5,516 bases of DNA, from contig CAZFQG010000289.1 of the NCBI GenBank assembly GCA_964520785.1, positions 1 to 5,516 of the forward strand, in the 5' to 3' direction. Positions within the stretch are counted from its first letter, which is position 1. Every line of letters starts with the position of its first letter. This DNA is from CAZFQG01 sp964520785 (GTDB lineage Bacteria; Planctomycetota; Planctomycetia; Pirellulales; Thermoguttaceae). A program made the translations under genes and the position numbers. Below the pieces are notes generated by a model, which did no database searches, was not told where the DNA came from, and was given only the letters and a program-made list of their open reading frames with translations. Below, one piece after another: positions 1 through 4,773 of this stretch.

Positions 1-14
1 GAACAAACAACGCC

Positions 15-34
15 GATACTCCTTCCTGAGTATC
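15..34 (-). terminator. Candidate intrinsic terminator after wecB
   Basis: A perfect 7-bp inverted repeat (GATACTC / GAGTATC) encloses a 6-base loop. It lies about 90 bases beyond the wecB stop on the minus strand. Read in that direction the stem is followed by GGCGTTGTTTGTTC, which is T-rich but not an unbroken T-tract, so termination may be weak. The stem is only moderately GC-rich. The fit to the end of a transcription unit is inference. Confidence 0.35.
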
Positions 35-88
35 AAGTGACACCACTCCACGCAAAACGAAGTTCCGTCTTATAGAGAAATAGACCGG

Positions 89-105
89 ATCGAGTCAACC
101 TCGAT
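89..105. repeat. Short inverted repeat just after wecB
   Basis: ATCGAG and CTCGAT form a perfect 6-bp stem around a 5-base loop, about 19 bases past the wecB stop. On the minus strand the stem is followed by CCGGTCTATTTCTCT, only partly T-rich. It could help end transcription or protect the mRNA 3' end, or be chance. Confidence 0.2.
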
Positions 106-123
106 TCCGCGGCAGCCTTCTCC

Positions 124-1278
124 TCACGCCGCCTTCATCTCAGCCAAACCCTCTGATGATAGAATTCCTACGATGCGCCCGCTGGCTTGGCCGTCGCCGT
201 AGGGGAAGGGGGCGGTGGGTTGGGTGGTCGTGGGGAGAATAGTGGATGGGCTGCCGGGGGTCAATAGCAGTTCCGCTTGAGCGGCGATCTTGGTGGGGGC
301 GAGCGGGGGTTGGTTACGGAGGGAGTCGGGGGTGGGGCGGTCTTGGACGGTTCGCGTCACGATCAGGGGGATGCCGAGGGTGGCCGCTTCCTCTTGGAGA
401 CCGCCGGAATCGGTGATAACCAGACTCGCTCGCTGAAGCAGGGCAATAAAGGGAAGATAGTCAAGCGGCGGAATCAAGTATACATTCGTTCGGCCGCGAA
501 GACGGCGGCGGATCGGGTTCTCGGCCCCCGGGTTCGGGTGGACCGGAACGACGAAATGGGCCTCAGGGAACCGGTGAGATAGAATCGAGACCGCCTGGCA
601 AACGGCCTCGATCCCACCGTCAAGGTTCTCCCGACGATGGACCGTTACCAACACCAACGCCCCCGACCCGTCCAATGCATGGGGAGGCAAGTTGGGTATT
701 AAAGGCAGTTGCCTCTTGTTCTGATCAACTGCATAAAACAAGGCGTCGATGCCGGTATTTCCGGTTAAATGAATGCGATCCGGTTTAATACCCTCCGCCA
801 GCAAGTTCTCCACAGCATCTTGGGTGGGGGTGAAGTGATATTGGGCAATCTGGGAGATTGAAGTCCGATTGAATTCCTCCGGGAAGGGGCAACTCGCATC
901 ATGTGTCCGCAAGCCCGCTTCGACGTGGGCCGCCGGAACTCGCCGGTAGAACGCCGCCAAAGCCCCACAATAGGCGGTTGTTGTATCCCCCTGAACGATG
1001 ACGAGCTCGGGCCCCTCCTTCTCCAGGTAGGCGTCCAGACCGGCCATCAGTTTCGCCGTCAGGCGGCCCAACGACTGCCCGGGCCGCATGAGCCGCATGT
1101 GGACGTCCGGGACGACGCCGAACGTGGCCAGTGCCCTGTCGAGCAACTCGCGGTGCTGCCCGGTCGCGCAGACGCGGACGTCGAAACCCGGCGTCAGCCG
1201 CATCCGCCGGATCAGCGGCCCGAGCTTGATCGCCTCCGGCCGAGTGCCAAGGACAATTACCGTTTTTTTTGTTTTCAC
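124..1278 (-). CDS. wecB: UDP-N-acetylglucosamine 2-epimerase (non-hydrolysing), WecB family
   Basis: This cytoplasmic enzyme interconverts UDP-GlcNAc and UDP-ManNAc, supplying ManNAc-type sugars for surface polysaccharides. The 384-residue protein is a usual family length and has the GT-B fold signatures in order: VLGTRPEAIKLGPL (9-22), ATGQHRELLD (38-47), QGDTT with D98, HVEAGLRT with E120, FPEEFNR with E134 (132-138), LTGNTGIDAL (171-180), TVHRREN with H214, and TDSGGLQEEA (289-298). The Asp, two Glu and His correspond to the known catalytic or substrate residues of bacterial WecB. The start is GTG: an in-frame TGA lies two codons upstream and the first residues match the family. No clear Shine-Dalgarno precedes it. 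The part after 310 is odd: DRP is kept, but the usual RPEAxxxGTxxLVG segment is replaced by a Pro/Thr-rich stretch before PYGDGQAS (359-366). It is separated from the metal-cluster operon by 159 bases and probably has its own promoter. Family assignment is firm; the polysaccharide served is unknown. Confidence 0.93.
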   Translation of the reverse strand: MKTKKTVIVLGTRPEAIKLGPLIRRMRLTPGFDVRVCATGQHRELLDRALATFGVVPDVHMRLMRPGQSLGRLTAKLMAGLDAYLEKEGPELVIVQGDTTTAYCGALAAFYRRVPAAHVEAGLRTHDASCPFPEEFNRTSISQIAQYHFTPTQDAVENLLAEGIKPDRIHLTGNTGIDALFYAVDQNKRQLPLIPNLPPHALDGSGALVLVTVHRRENLDGGIEAVCQAVSILSHRFPEAHFVVPVHPNPGAENPIRRRLRGRTNVYLIPPLDYLPFIALLQRASLVITDSGGLQEEAATLGIPLIVTRTVQDRPTPDSLRNQPPLAPTKIAAQAELLLTPGSPSTILPTTTQPTAPFPYGDGQASGRIVGILSSEGLAEMKAA

Positions 1279-1321
1279 ATCGAGTCATCGCGGGAGAACG
1301 TGAAGTGATCGAAGGGTCCGG

Positions 1322-1351
1322 ATTATCACCGAAAGGGCCGCTTGGAATCAA
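1322..1351 (-). promoter_or_regulatory. Predicted sigma-70-type promoter of wecB
   Basis: On the minus strand TTGATT (1346-1351) and GATAAT (1322-1327) are separated by 18 bases. The -35 box matches the consensus at four of six positions and the -10 box at five of six. Transcription would begin near 1315, giving a leader of roughly 37 bases before the GTG start. It lies in the 159-base gap after the upstream operon, where I see no convincing terminator, so some read-through is also possible. Assignment is by eye. Confidence 0.42.
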
Positions 1352-1437
1352 GGCGAATTCTCGCAAGGCGGAATGCGTGGGTGCATGTTCGAAACTCGCG
1401 GGAAACGCGGCGGCCCGTTCTCTCGCGAAGCGCCGCA

Positions 1438-1776
1438 CTAATGGTCGCACGGATTGTGGCCGGTCGGGAGCGTTTCCTTGAAGTAGGCCGCCGCGATTTC
1501 TTCCGGCGTACCACCTGGGGCACCGGTCACGACCCGAATTCCGTTTTGCGAGAACAGATTCTGGGCTCTTTGCCCGATTCCTCCGGCGATGACGACCTCC
1601 ACTCCCATCTCGTGCAACCAAATGGGCAATACGCCCGGTTCGTGGGGGGGAGGAGTGAGCATTTCCGTCTTCGCGATCTCATGCGTCCGCGGATCGACGT
1701 CCATCACCGCGAATGCCTCGCAGTGTCCGAAATGGGGGCACAATTGGTTGTTCACGCACGGAATGGCGATTCTCAT
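1438..1776 (-). CDS. NifX/NifB-C-terminal-like protein B (Nitro_FeMo-Co domain)
   Basis: This is a 112-residue single-domain protein of the dinitrogenase iron-molybdenum cofactor biosynthesis family (NifX, NafY, C-terminal domain of NifB), whose members bind metal clusters or precursors. The fold signatures are an MRIAIP first strand, LCPHFGHCEAFAV (12-24, in the place of the family's HFG/RFG motif), AGGIGQRAQNLF (64-75) and VVTGAP (82-87). It is rich in possible ligands: C7, C13, H15, H18, C19, H45, H55, H107, C110 and H112, the last three in a TGHNPCDH tail. The reading frame can be extended two codons to a TTG at 1782. The ATG at 1776 is preferred because GGAG (1784-1787 on the complement) sits 7 bases before it but only one base from the TTG. 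It is the last operon gene, 75 bases after ATPase B. Its likely role is carrier of a metal cluster or precursor handled by the two ATPases; the true ligand is unknown. Confidence 0.85.
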   Translation of the reverse strand: MRIAIPCVNNQLCPHFGHCEAFAVMDVDPRTHEIAKTEMLTPPPHEPGVLPIWLHEMGVEVVIAGGIGQRAQNLFSQNGIRVVTGAPGGTPEEIAAAYFKETLPTGHNPCDH

Positions 1777-1783
1777 TCTCAAG

Positions 1784-1787
1784 CTCC
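1784..1787 (-). promoter_or_regulatory. Ribosome binding site deciding the start of NifX-like protein B
   Basis: GGAG on the minus strand lies 7 bases before the ATG at 1776, an ideal distance. It almost touches the alternative TTG at 1782, which it therefore argues against. The rest of the 75-base gap shows no clear promoter, so the gene is probably co-transcribed with the ATPases. Confidence 0.6.
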
Positions 1788-1851
1788 GGGTTTAGTGAAT
1801 CGTGGAAAAGGAAATGGAGTGCGAGGGAGACGAAATCAGACATCATTTCAA

Positions 1852-2739
1852 TCAAGTTTTCCGGGCCGGCATCTCATTGAGTTCGTGCTCCAGGCGAGTC
1901 CAAATCGCCCGAATCTCCCCCGCCGCGCGGCAATTGGTTTCGGTGATGGGGCACCCCAGAAGCTGGGACCGGACGGCGTCCGGATCGTAGGCGATCATTC
2001 CCAGCGTTTTCGCGCCGCGGGCCTCGCCTCGTTCGCGAATTCGCTCGCTCAGGGCCGTATTGATATCCGATTTCGCCACGCACAGGAAGGTCGGAACGTC
2101 GAAATGTGCGGCCAGCTTCAAAACGCGCTCCAGGTCGTGCAAGCCGCTGAGGGTCGGTTCCGAGACGACCATGGCCGCGGTCGCTCCCGTTAGCGAGGCG
2201 ATGACCGGGCATCCGATACCGGGAGAGCCGTCAATGATCACGGTCGAACGTTCTTGTTCGAGGGCGATCTGCTTTGCCCGATTTCGCACCACCGTGACCA
2301 GTTTGCCGGAGTTTTCGGCCCCGACTCCCAACTTCGCGTGAACGAGCGGCCCGTACGGCGTGTCGGAGACCATCAATTCGCCGCGGTACCGCTCGGACAA
2401 GACGACGGCTTTCTCGGGGCAGTGGTCGGTACAGACGCCGCATCCCTCGCACGCGAGAGGATCAATCCGAAACCGGCCCGCTTCTTCGATAACCGCGCCG
2501 AAGCGGCAAAGCTCGCCGCAATGTCCGCAGCGGCGGCATGTTTCTTGGTCGATGGCCGCTTCGTAGCCGGAATAGAACGCGTCGCGGCGGCGCTCGGTCG
2601 GATTGAGCACGAGAAACAGATCGGCCGCGTCGACGTCGCAATCGGCGAAGACGGCGTCCTTCGCCAGCGTCGCGAATCCTGCGGAGATGGTGGTCTTTCC
2701 GCACCCGCCTTTGCCGCTGATAATGACGATTTCGTTCAT
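1852..2739 (-). CDS. MinD-superfamily P-loop ATPase B with inserted 2x[4Fe-4S] ferredoxin domain
   Basis: This is a 295-residue cytoplasmic ATPase of the MinD/Mrp/NBP35-related group with a ferredoxin insert. The deviant Walker A is GKGGCGKTT (9-17), with the signature lysine K10 and catalytic-type K15. A switch I segment DCDVDAADL follows at 33-41 and a Walker B/switch II DGSPGIGCP at 170-178. Between them lie two cluster motifs: C68, C71, C74, C78 and C97, C100, C103, C107 followed by proline. By ferredoxin rules the fourth Cys of each set would ligate the other cluster. SEPTLSGLHDLERV (193-206) is the family's C-terminal ATPase signature. The start codon overlaps the stop of ATPase A by ATGA, which implies translational coupling; AGGG lies 7 bases upstream. 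Oddities are a cysteine inside the P-loop (C13) and C177 just after switch II. A role in building or loading a metal cluster is inferred from family and neighbours; it is not a division-site MinD. Confidence 0.9.
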   Translation of the reverse strand: MNEIVIISGKGGCGKTTISAGFATLAKDAVFADCDVDAADLFLVLNPTERRRDAFYSGYEAAIDQETCRRCGHCGELCRFGAVIEEAGRFRIDPLACEGCGVCTDHCPEKAVVLSERYRGELMVSDTPYGPLVHAKLGVGAENSGKLVTVVRNRAKQIALEQERSTVIIDGSPGIGCPVIASLTGATAAMVVSEPTLSGLHDLERVLKLAAHFDVPTFLCVAKSDINTALSERIRERGEARGAKTLGMIAYDPDAVRSQLLGCPITETNCRAAGEIRAIWTRLEHELNEMPARKT

Positions 2740-3587
2740 GGCGCGGCCCTATCGGCGACGGTTTCGGCGAGACGCTCGAAAAGGCTCGCGAATTCCTCGG
2801 CGGCCCGAACCGCCGGGACCCCGGTGGAATAGGCTTCGGCGACGCGACGGTCATCCGGAATTTTCATGAGAATCTCGATTCCTTCGGACTCGGCGTAACG
2901 CTCCACCCGGTCGTCTCCGATACCGTCGCGGTTCACGACGACCCCCAGGGGAATTTGGAGCAGGCGGACCGTTTCGACCGCGATCCGCAGATCGTTGAGA
3001 CCGAACGGCGTCGGTTCGGTCACCAGAATGACGAAATCGCAACCCTTGACCGCCGCGATCATGGGGCACGAAGTACCGGGGGGACAATCAAACAGGCGTA
3101 TTTCGGCCTGCGCGGCGACGGCGTCCTTCCGGACCCGTTCTATCAGCGAAACGGCCATCGCCTCGCCCACGTTCAACCTACCCTCGATGAACGTCAGCCG
3201 TTCGTCTTGAAACCGCCCGACCACTCCATTTTCGCGAGTCCGTTCCAAGATCGCGCCGCGCGGACACGCCAGAACGCAACCGGCGCACGCGTGGCACATC
3301 TCCGGAAAGAACAGCGGCCGGGACTTGACGGTCGCGATCGCGTTGAAACGACAAACCGAAGCGCAGCGCCCGCACCCGTCGCATTTCGCTTCATCGAGCA
3401 CGAACGCCGGGACGCGCGTCGGCGCGACGTCTTGCAGTTCGTTCCGGAAGAACAGTCGGGCATTGGGCTCCTCCACGTCGCAATCGGCCAGCACCGCGTG
3501 GAATCGTCGAGCGAACGTTAGGGCCAGGTTTACCGCGACGGTCGTCTTTCCGGTACCTCCCTTACCGGAGGCGACGGCGATGTTCAT
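2736..3587 (-). CDS. MinD-superfamily P-loop ATPase A with inserted 2x[4Fe-4S] ferredoxin domain
   Basis: This 283-residue paralogue of the adjacent ATPase has the same domain order. Walker A is GKGGTGKTT (8-16, lysines K9 and K14), switch I is DCDVEEPN (35-42), and the ferredoxin insert has C69, C72, C75, C79 and C98, C101, C104, C108 followed by proline. Walker B/switch II is DCPPGTSCP (167-175), followed by TEPTPFGLNDL (190-200). MinD-type ATPases usually work as dimers, so the pair may form a heterodimer carrying up to four [4Fe-4S] clusters; this is inference. The frame is open 12 codons further upstream to 3623, but that would run deep into NifX-like protein A. The ATG at 3587 is chosen because GGAG lies 8 bases before it and the protein then begins MNIAVASGKGG as the family does. 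It starts 4 bases after the stop of NifX-like protein A and overlaps ATPase B by 4 bases. It has no membrane segment or signal peptide. Confidence 0.9.
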   Translation of the reverse strand: MNIAVASGKGGTGKTTVAVNLALTFARRFHAVLADCDVEEPNARLFFRNELQDVAPTRVPAFVLDEAKCDGCGRCASVCRFNAIATVKSRPLFFPEMCHACAGCVLACPRGAILERTRENGVVGRFQDERLTFIEGRLNVGEAMAVSLIERVRKDAVAAQAEIRLFDCPPGTSCPMIAAVKGCDFVILVTEPTPFGLNDLRIAVETVRLLQIPLGVVVNRDGIGDDRVERYAESEGIEILMKIPDDRRVAEAYSTGVPAVRAAEEFASLFERLAETVADRAAP

Positions 3588-3591
3588 TCGG

Positions 3592-3963
3592 CTAACTCCA
3601 ATGCCCCTCGACGTCGGCTCCATCGGTTTCTCGAAACTCGCCCCGTTTGAACCGCTCGATCGTTTCGGCCACGGTTCCTTCGGCGCCTACCCCCACCTTT
3701 ACACCGGCGGTCGCGAGGACGCGAAACGCCTTCGGACCACAATGACCGGACAGGAGCCAATCCGCGTGGAGGTCCACGACGGTTTGCGCCGACTGGATCC
3801 CGGCACCTTGGGCGGCGTTGAGATTCCGCTGGTTGTCGTGGACCGTGAACGTATCGGTTTCGGTATCGTAGAGAACAAACTGGGCGGCGCGGCCGAACCG
3901 GGGGTCGACCGCGGATTCCAGCGTGTCGCCGGTGGAGGAAATCGCAAGTTTCATCGTTTTCAT
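3592..3963 (-). CDS. NifX/NifB-C-terminal-like protein A (Nitro_FeMo-Co domain)
   Basis: This 123-residue protein of the NifX/NafY/NifB C-terminal fold family probably binds a metal cluster or its precursor. Visible family features are the first strand MKLAISSTG (4-12), the DPRFGRAAQFVLYD motif (20-33), GAGIQSAQTVVD (53-64), LLSGHCGPKAFRVL (70-83) and GVKVGVG (87-93). It has only one cysteine, C75, in GHCG, in contrast to Cys/His-rich protein B, so the two are unlikely to bind metal in the same way. The C-terminal 20 residues after ERFKRGEF are acidic and polar and look disordered. The start overlaps the stop of the DUF134 gene as ATGA. A second ATG at 3954 with GGGA 9 bases upstream would give 120 residues and is equally plausible; the family usually begins near that MKLAIS. 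The gene is second in the operon and directly precedes ATPase A. Confidence 0.87.
   Translation of the reverse strand: MKTMKLAISSTGDTLESAVDPRFGRAAQFVLYDTETDTFTVHDNQRNLNAAQGAGIQSAQTVVDLHADWLLSGHCGPKAFRVLATAGVKVGVGAEGTVAETIERFKRGEFRETDGADVEGHWS
3596..3600 (-). promoter_or_regulatory. Ribosome binding site deciding the start of ATPase A
   Basis: TGGAG on the minus strand, inside the final codons of the preceding gene, ends 8 bases before the ATG at 3587. It supports that ATG over the upstream in-frame start at 3623. Confidence 0.6.
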
Positions 3964-4463
3964 TCCCGTTCAGTTGGATCATCCGGTTTATTGTGTCCAT
4001 GACCGCGGCCGGTCCTTTTGCCGCGGCACCCCGGTCGTCCTTTGCGCGCCATGCTCTCGTCCGTCCGGCGAACGTCCTGACCGCCGCACTCCGGACAGAC
4101 GTCCGCGCATGCCGAGCCCAAGGGCGAATCCCACCGGTGCTTACACGCCTTGCAGGCGAAGCCTCGTCCGCCGCCGGTGAAGTACGCCCCTCCCTCGATG
4201 CGTAGGGCCTTCGCGTTGACCAGGGCGTCGGCCACCTTCCGCCGGGCACTTTCGGCGATCCGGCCGACCGTTTGCCGCGAAACACCCATCGCCTGGGCCG
4301 CCTGCTCCTGATATGCGCCCTCGTAGTCTATCAATCGGAGCACCTCGTACTCGTCGACCGTTAGCCGGACTTCCTCGAGCGCCACGGCACGAATGCCCGC
4401 CGGCTTGAAAAATGCGCAAGGAGGAGGGGATTGGACGCGGCGTTTCTCGGGCGGTCTCGGCAT
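3960..4463 (-). CDS. DUF134-family DNA-binding protein with C-terminal zinc ribbon; probable operon regulator
   Basis: This 167-residue protein begins with the DUF134 hallmark MPRPPEKRRV, then FFKPAGI (18-24), LEEVRLTVDEYEVLRLIDYEG (29-49, a helical region) and a sigma-like helix-turn-helix YQEQAAQAMGVSRQTVGRI (51-69), followed by ESARRKVADALVNAKALRIEGG to residue 92. These are strong family matches. A zinc-ribbon-like segment follows, with C104xxC107 and C123xxC126 as likely ligands and C119 as an extra cysteine. The basic tail has a GRGHGHNK stretch that could bind metal. DUF134 proteins are predicted DNA-binding regulators, often next to MinD/NifX genes. As first gene of the operon, preceded by a palindrome in its own promoter, it is inferred to autoregulate, perhaps sensing metal or redox state through the cysteines. 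No strong Shine-Dalgarno precedes the ATG (only GAG 7 bases away), but the start fits the family and the promoter position. Confidence 0.88.
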   Translation of the reverse strand: MPRPPEKRRVQSPPPCAFFKPAGIRAVALEEVRLTVDEYEVLRLIDYEGAYQEQAAQAMGVSRQTVGRIAESARRKVADALVNAKALRIEGGAYFTGGGRGFACKACKHRWDSPLGSACADVCPECGGQDVRRTDESMARKGRPGCRGKRTGRGHGHNKPDDPTERE

Positions 4464-4483
4464 GTTTGGTCTCGAACTATTAT

Positions 4484-4505
4484 ATTATTGGCATATGCCC
4501 ACAAT
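4484..4505. promoter_or_regulatory. Palindromic operator candidate (GGCATATGCC core)
   Basis: A 22-base dyad is centred between 4494 and 4495. The ten central bases GGCATATGCC (4490-4499) are perfectly symmetrical, and 9 of the 11 pairs match across the whole element. It fills the -35/-10 spacer and overlaps the -10 box of the operon promoter. It begins 21 bases before the DUF134 start codon and occurs only once in the window. The size and symmetry suit a dimeric helix-turn-helix protein. DUF134 autoregulation is the simplest reading; this is inferred from position. Confidence 0.55.
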
Positions 4506-4512
4506 AAGTCAA
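4484..4512 (-). promoter_or_regulatory. Predicted promoter of the DUF134-NifX-MinD operon
   Basis: On the minus strand TTGACT (4507-4512) and AATAAT (4484-4489) stand exactly 17 bases apart, each close to the sigma-70 consensus. An overlapping TATAAT (4479-4484) is a perfect -10 box but would need a 22-base spacer from this -35. Transcription would start around 4472-4478, giving a very short leader before the ATG at 4463. The AT-rich patch stands out sharply from the GC-rich surroundings. Confidence 0.6.
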
Positions 4513-4610
4513 GGGGGACAATGCCCCGAGTTCCCGGAATCCGGCTATATGGTACGGCCTGCCGGCATCGCGTCAACGCGGCGGTGGAGAAAGACCTCTG
4601 CGGCGGCCGG

Positions 4611-4640
4611 CTCGCCGGGCCTTGAAACCTCCCGGCGGAG
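4611..4640. repeat. GC-rich inverted repeat around the kinase -35 box
   Basis: CTCGCCGGG (4611-4619) pairs with CCCGGCGGAG (4631-4640) through 6 bp, one bulged G, and 3 further bp. The 11-base loop contains TTGAAA, the candidate -35 box of the kinase promoter. It could be an operator or a chance product of the GC-rich sequence. No T-tract follows, so it is not an obvious terminator. Confidence 0.3.
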
Positions 4641-4651
4641 TCCGTTATGAT
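4622..4651 (+). promoter_or_regulatory. Predicted promoter of the PfkB-type kinase
   Basis: TTGAAA (4622-4627) and TATGAT (4646-4651) are 18 bases apart; each differs from the sigma-70 consensus at one position. Transcription would start near 4658 and give an untranslated leader of about 115 bases, long enough to hold the two downstream hairpins. Assigned by eye. Confidence 0.45.
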
Positions 4652-4669
4652 TGTCGAACTGGAATGCCC

Positions 4670-4691
4670 CTCCGAAGTCGTCGCTTCGGAG
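4670..4691 (+). repeat. Hairpin in the kinase leader
   Basis: CTCCGAAG and CTTCGGAG form a perfect 8-bp stem around the 6-base loop TCGTCG. It begins about 12 bases after the predicted transcription start. No T-tract follows, so it is probably not an intrinsic terminator. It could stabilise the mRNA 5' end or be a protein-binding dyad. Confidence 0.4.
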
Positions 4692-4729
4692 CCCCGAATG
4701 TCGCGATATCGGCCGGAAAGCCGAGTGAG

Positions 4730-4753
4730 AGCCGCCCTCGCCTCGCGGCGGCT
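4730..4753 (+). repeat. Hairpin just upstream of the kinase ribosome binding site
   Basis: AGCCGCC and GGCGGCT form a perfect 7-bp, GC-rich stem with a 10-base loop. It ends 7 bases before the AAAGGAG of the kinase. It might keep the ribosome binding site accessible or affect translation; a chance pairing in GC-rich DNA is also possible. Confidence 0.3.
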
Positions 4754-4773
4754 GAATTGAAAAGGAGCCTCGG

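Larger units (their letters stand above)
4464..4773. other. 310-base divergent intergenic regulatory region
   Basis: This stretch separates the minus-strand operon from the plus-strand kinase and contains no convincing gene. Its left third is AT-rich and carries the operon promoter and palindrome. Its middle is very GC-rich and contains only a doubtful 34-codon frame (4521-4625). Its right part holds a candidate kinase promoter, three inverted repeats and the kinase ribosome binding site. No tRNA, insertion sequence or CRISPR repeat was seen. Confidence 0.7.

Noticed and set aside
1349..1374. Short direct repeat CAAGGCGAAT / CAAGGCGGAAT next to the wecB promoter
   Set aside because: Only about ten bases, imperfect and present in two copies; it may be chance and matches no known operator.
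899..1621. 240-codon minus-strand open frame and several plus-strand frames across wecB
   Set aside because: They overlap the well-supported wecB frame, are rich in Arg/Pro/Gly as expected of out-of-frame GC-rich DNA, and show no family motifs.
1342..2193. 283-codon plus-strand open frame opposite NifX-like B and ATPase B
   Set aside because: It lies antisense to two genes with clear family motifs, and its Arg/His/Gly-rich translation has no recognisable domain. It is a shadow of GC-rich codon use.
1852..3587. Cell-division MinD or ParA plasmid partition genes
   Set aside because: The Walker motifs fit the superfamily, but the double ferredoxin insert, the lack of a C-terminal amphipathic MinD helix and the absence of MinC/MinE or ParB point to metal-cluster ATPases.
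1438..3963. Nitrogen-fixation (nif) gene cluster
   Set aside because: The NifX-fold family is much wider than nitrogenase systems. No nifH, nifD, nifK or nifE/N gene is present, and the ATPases carry ferredoxin inserts unlike NifH.
3584..4285. 233-codon minus-strand frame across the DUF134 and NifX-like A junction
   Set aside because: It is shifted against both real genes, has Arg-rich low-complexity composition and spans their ATGA overlap.
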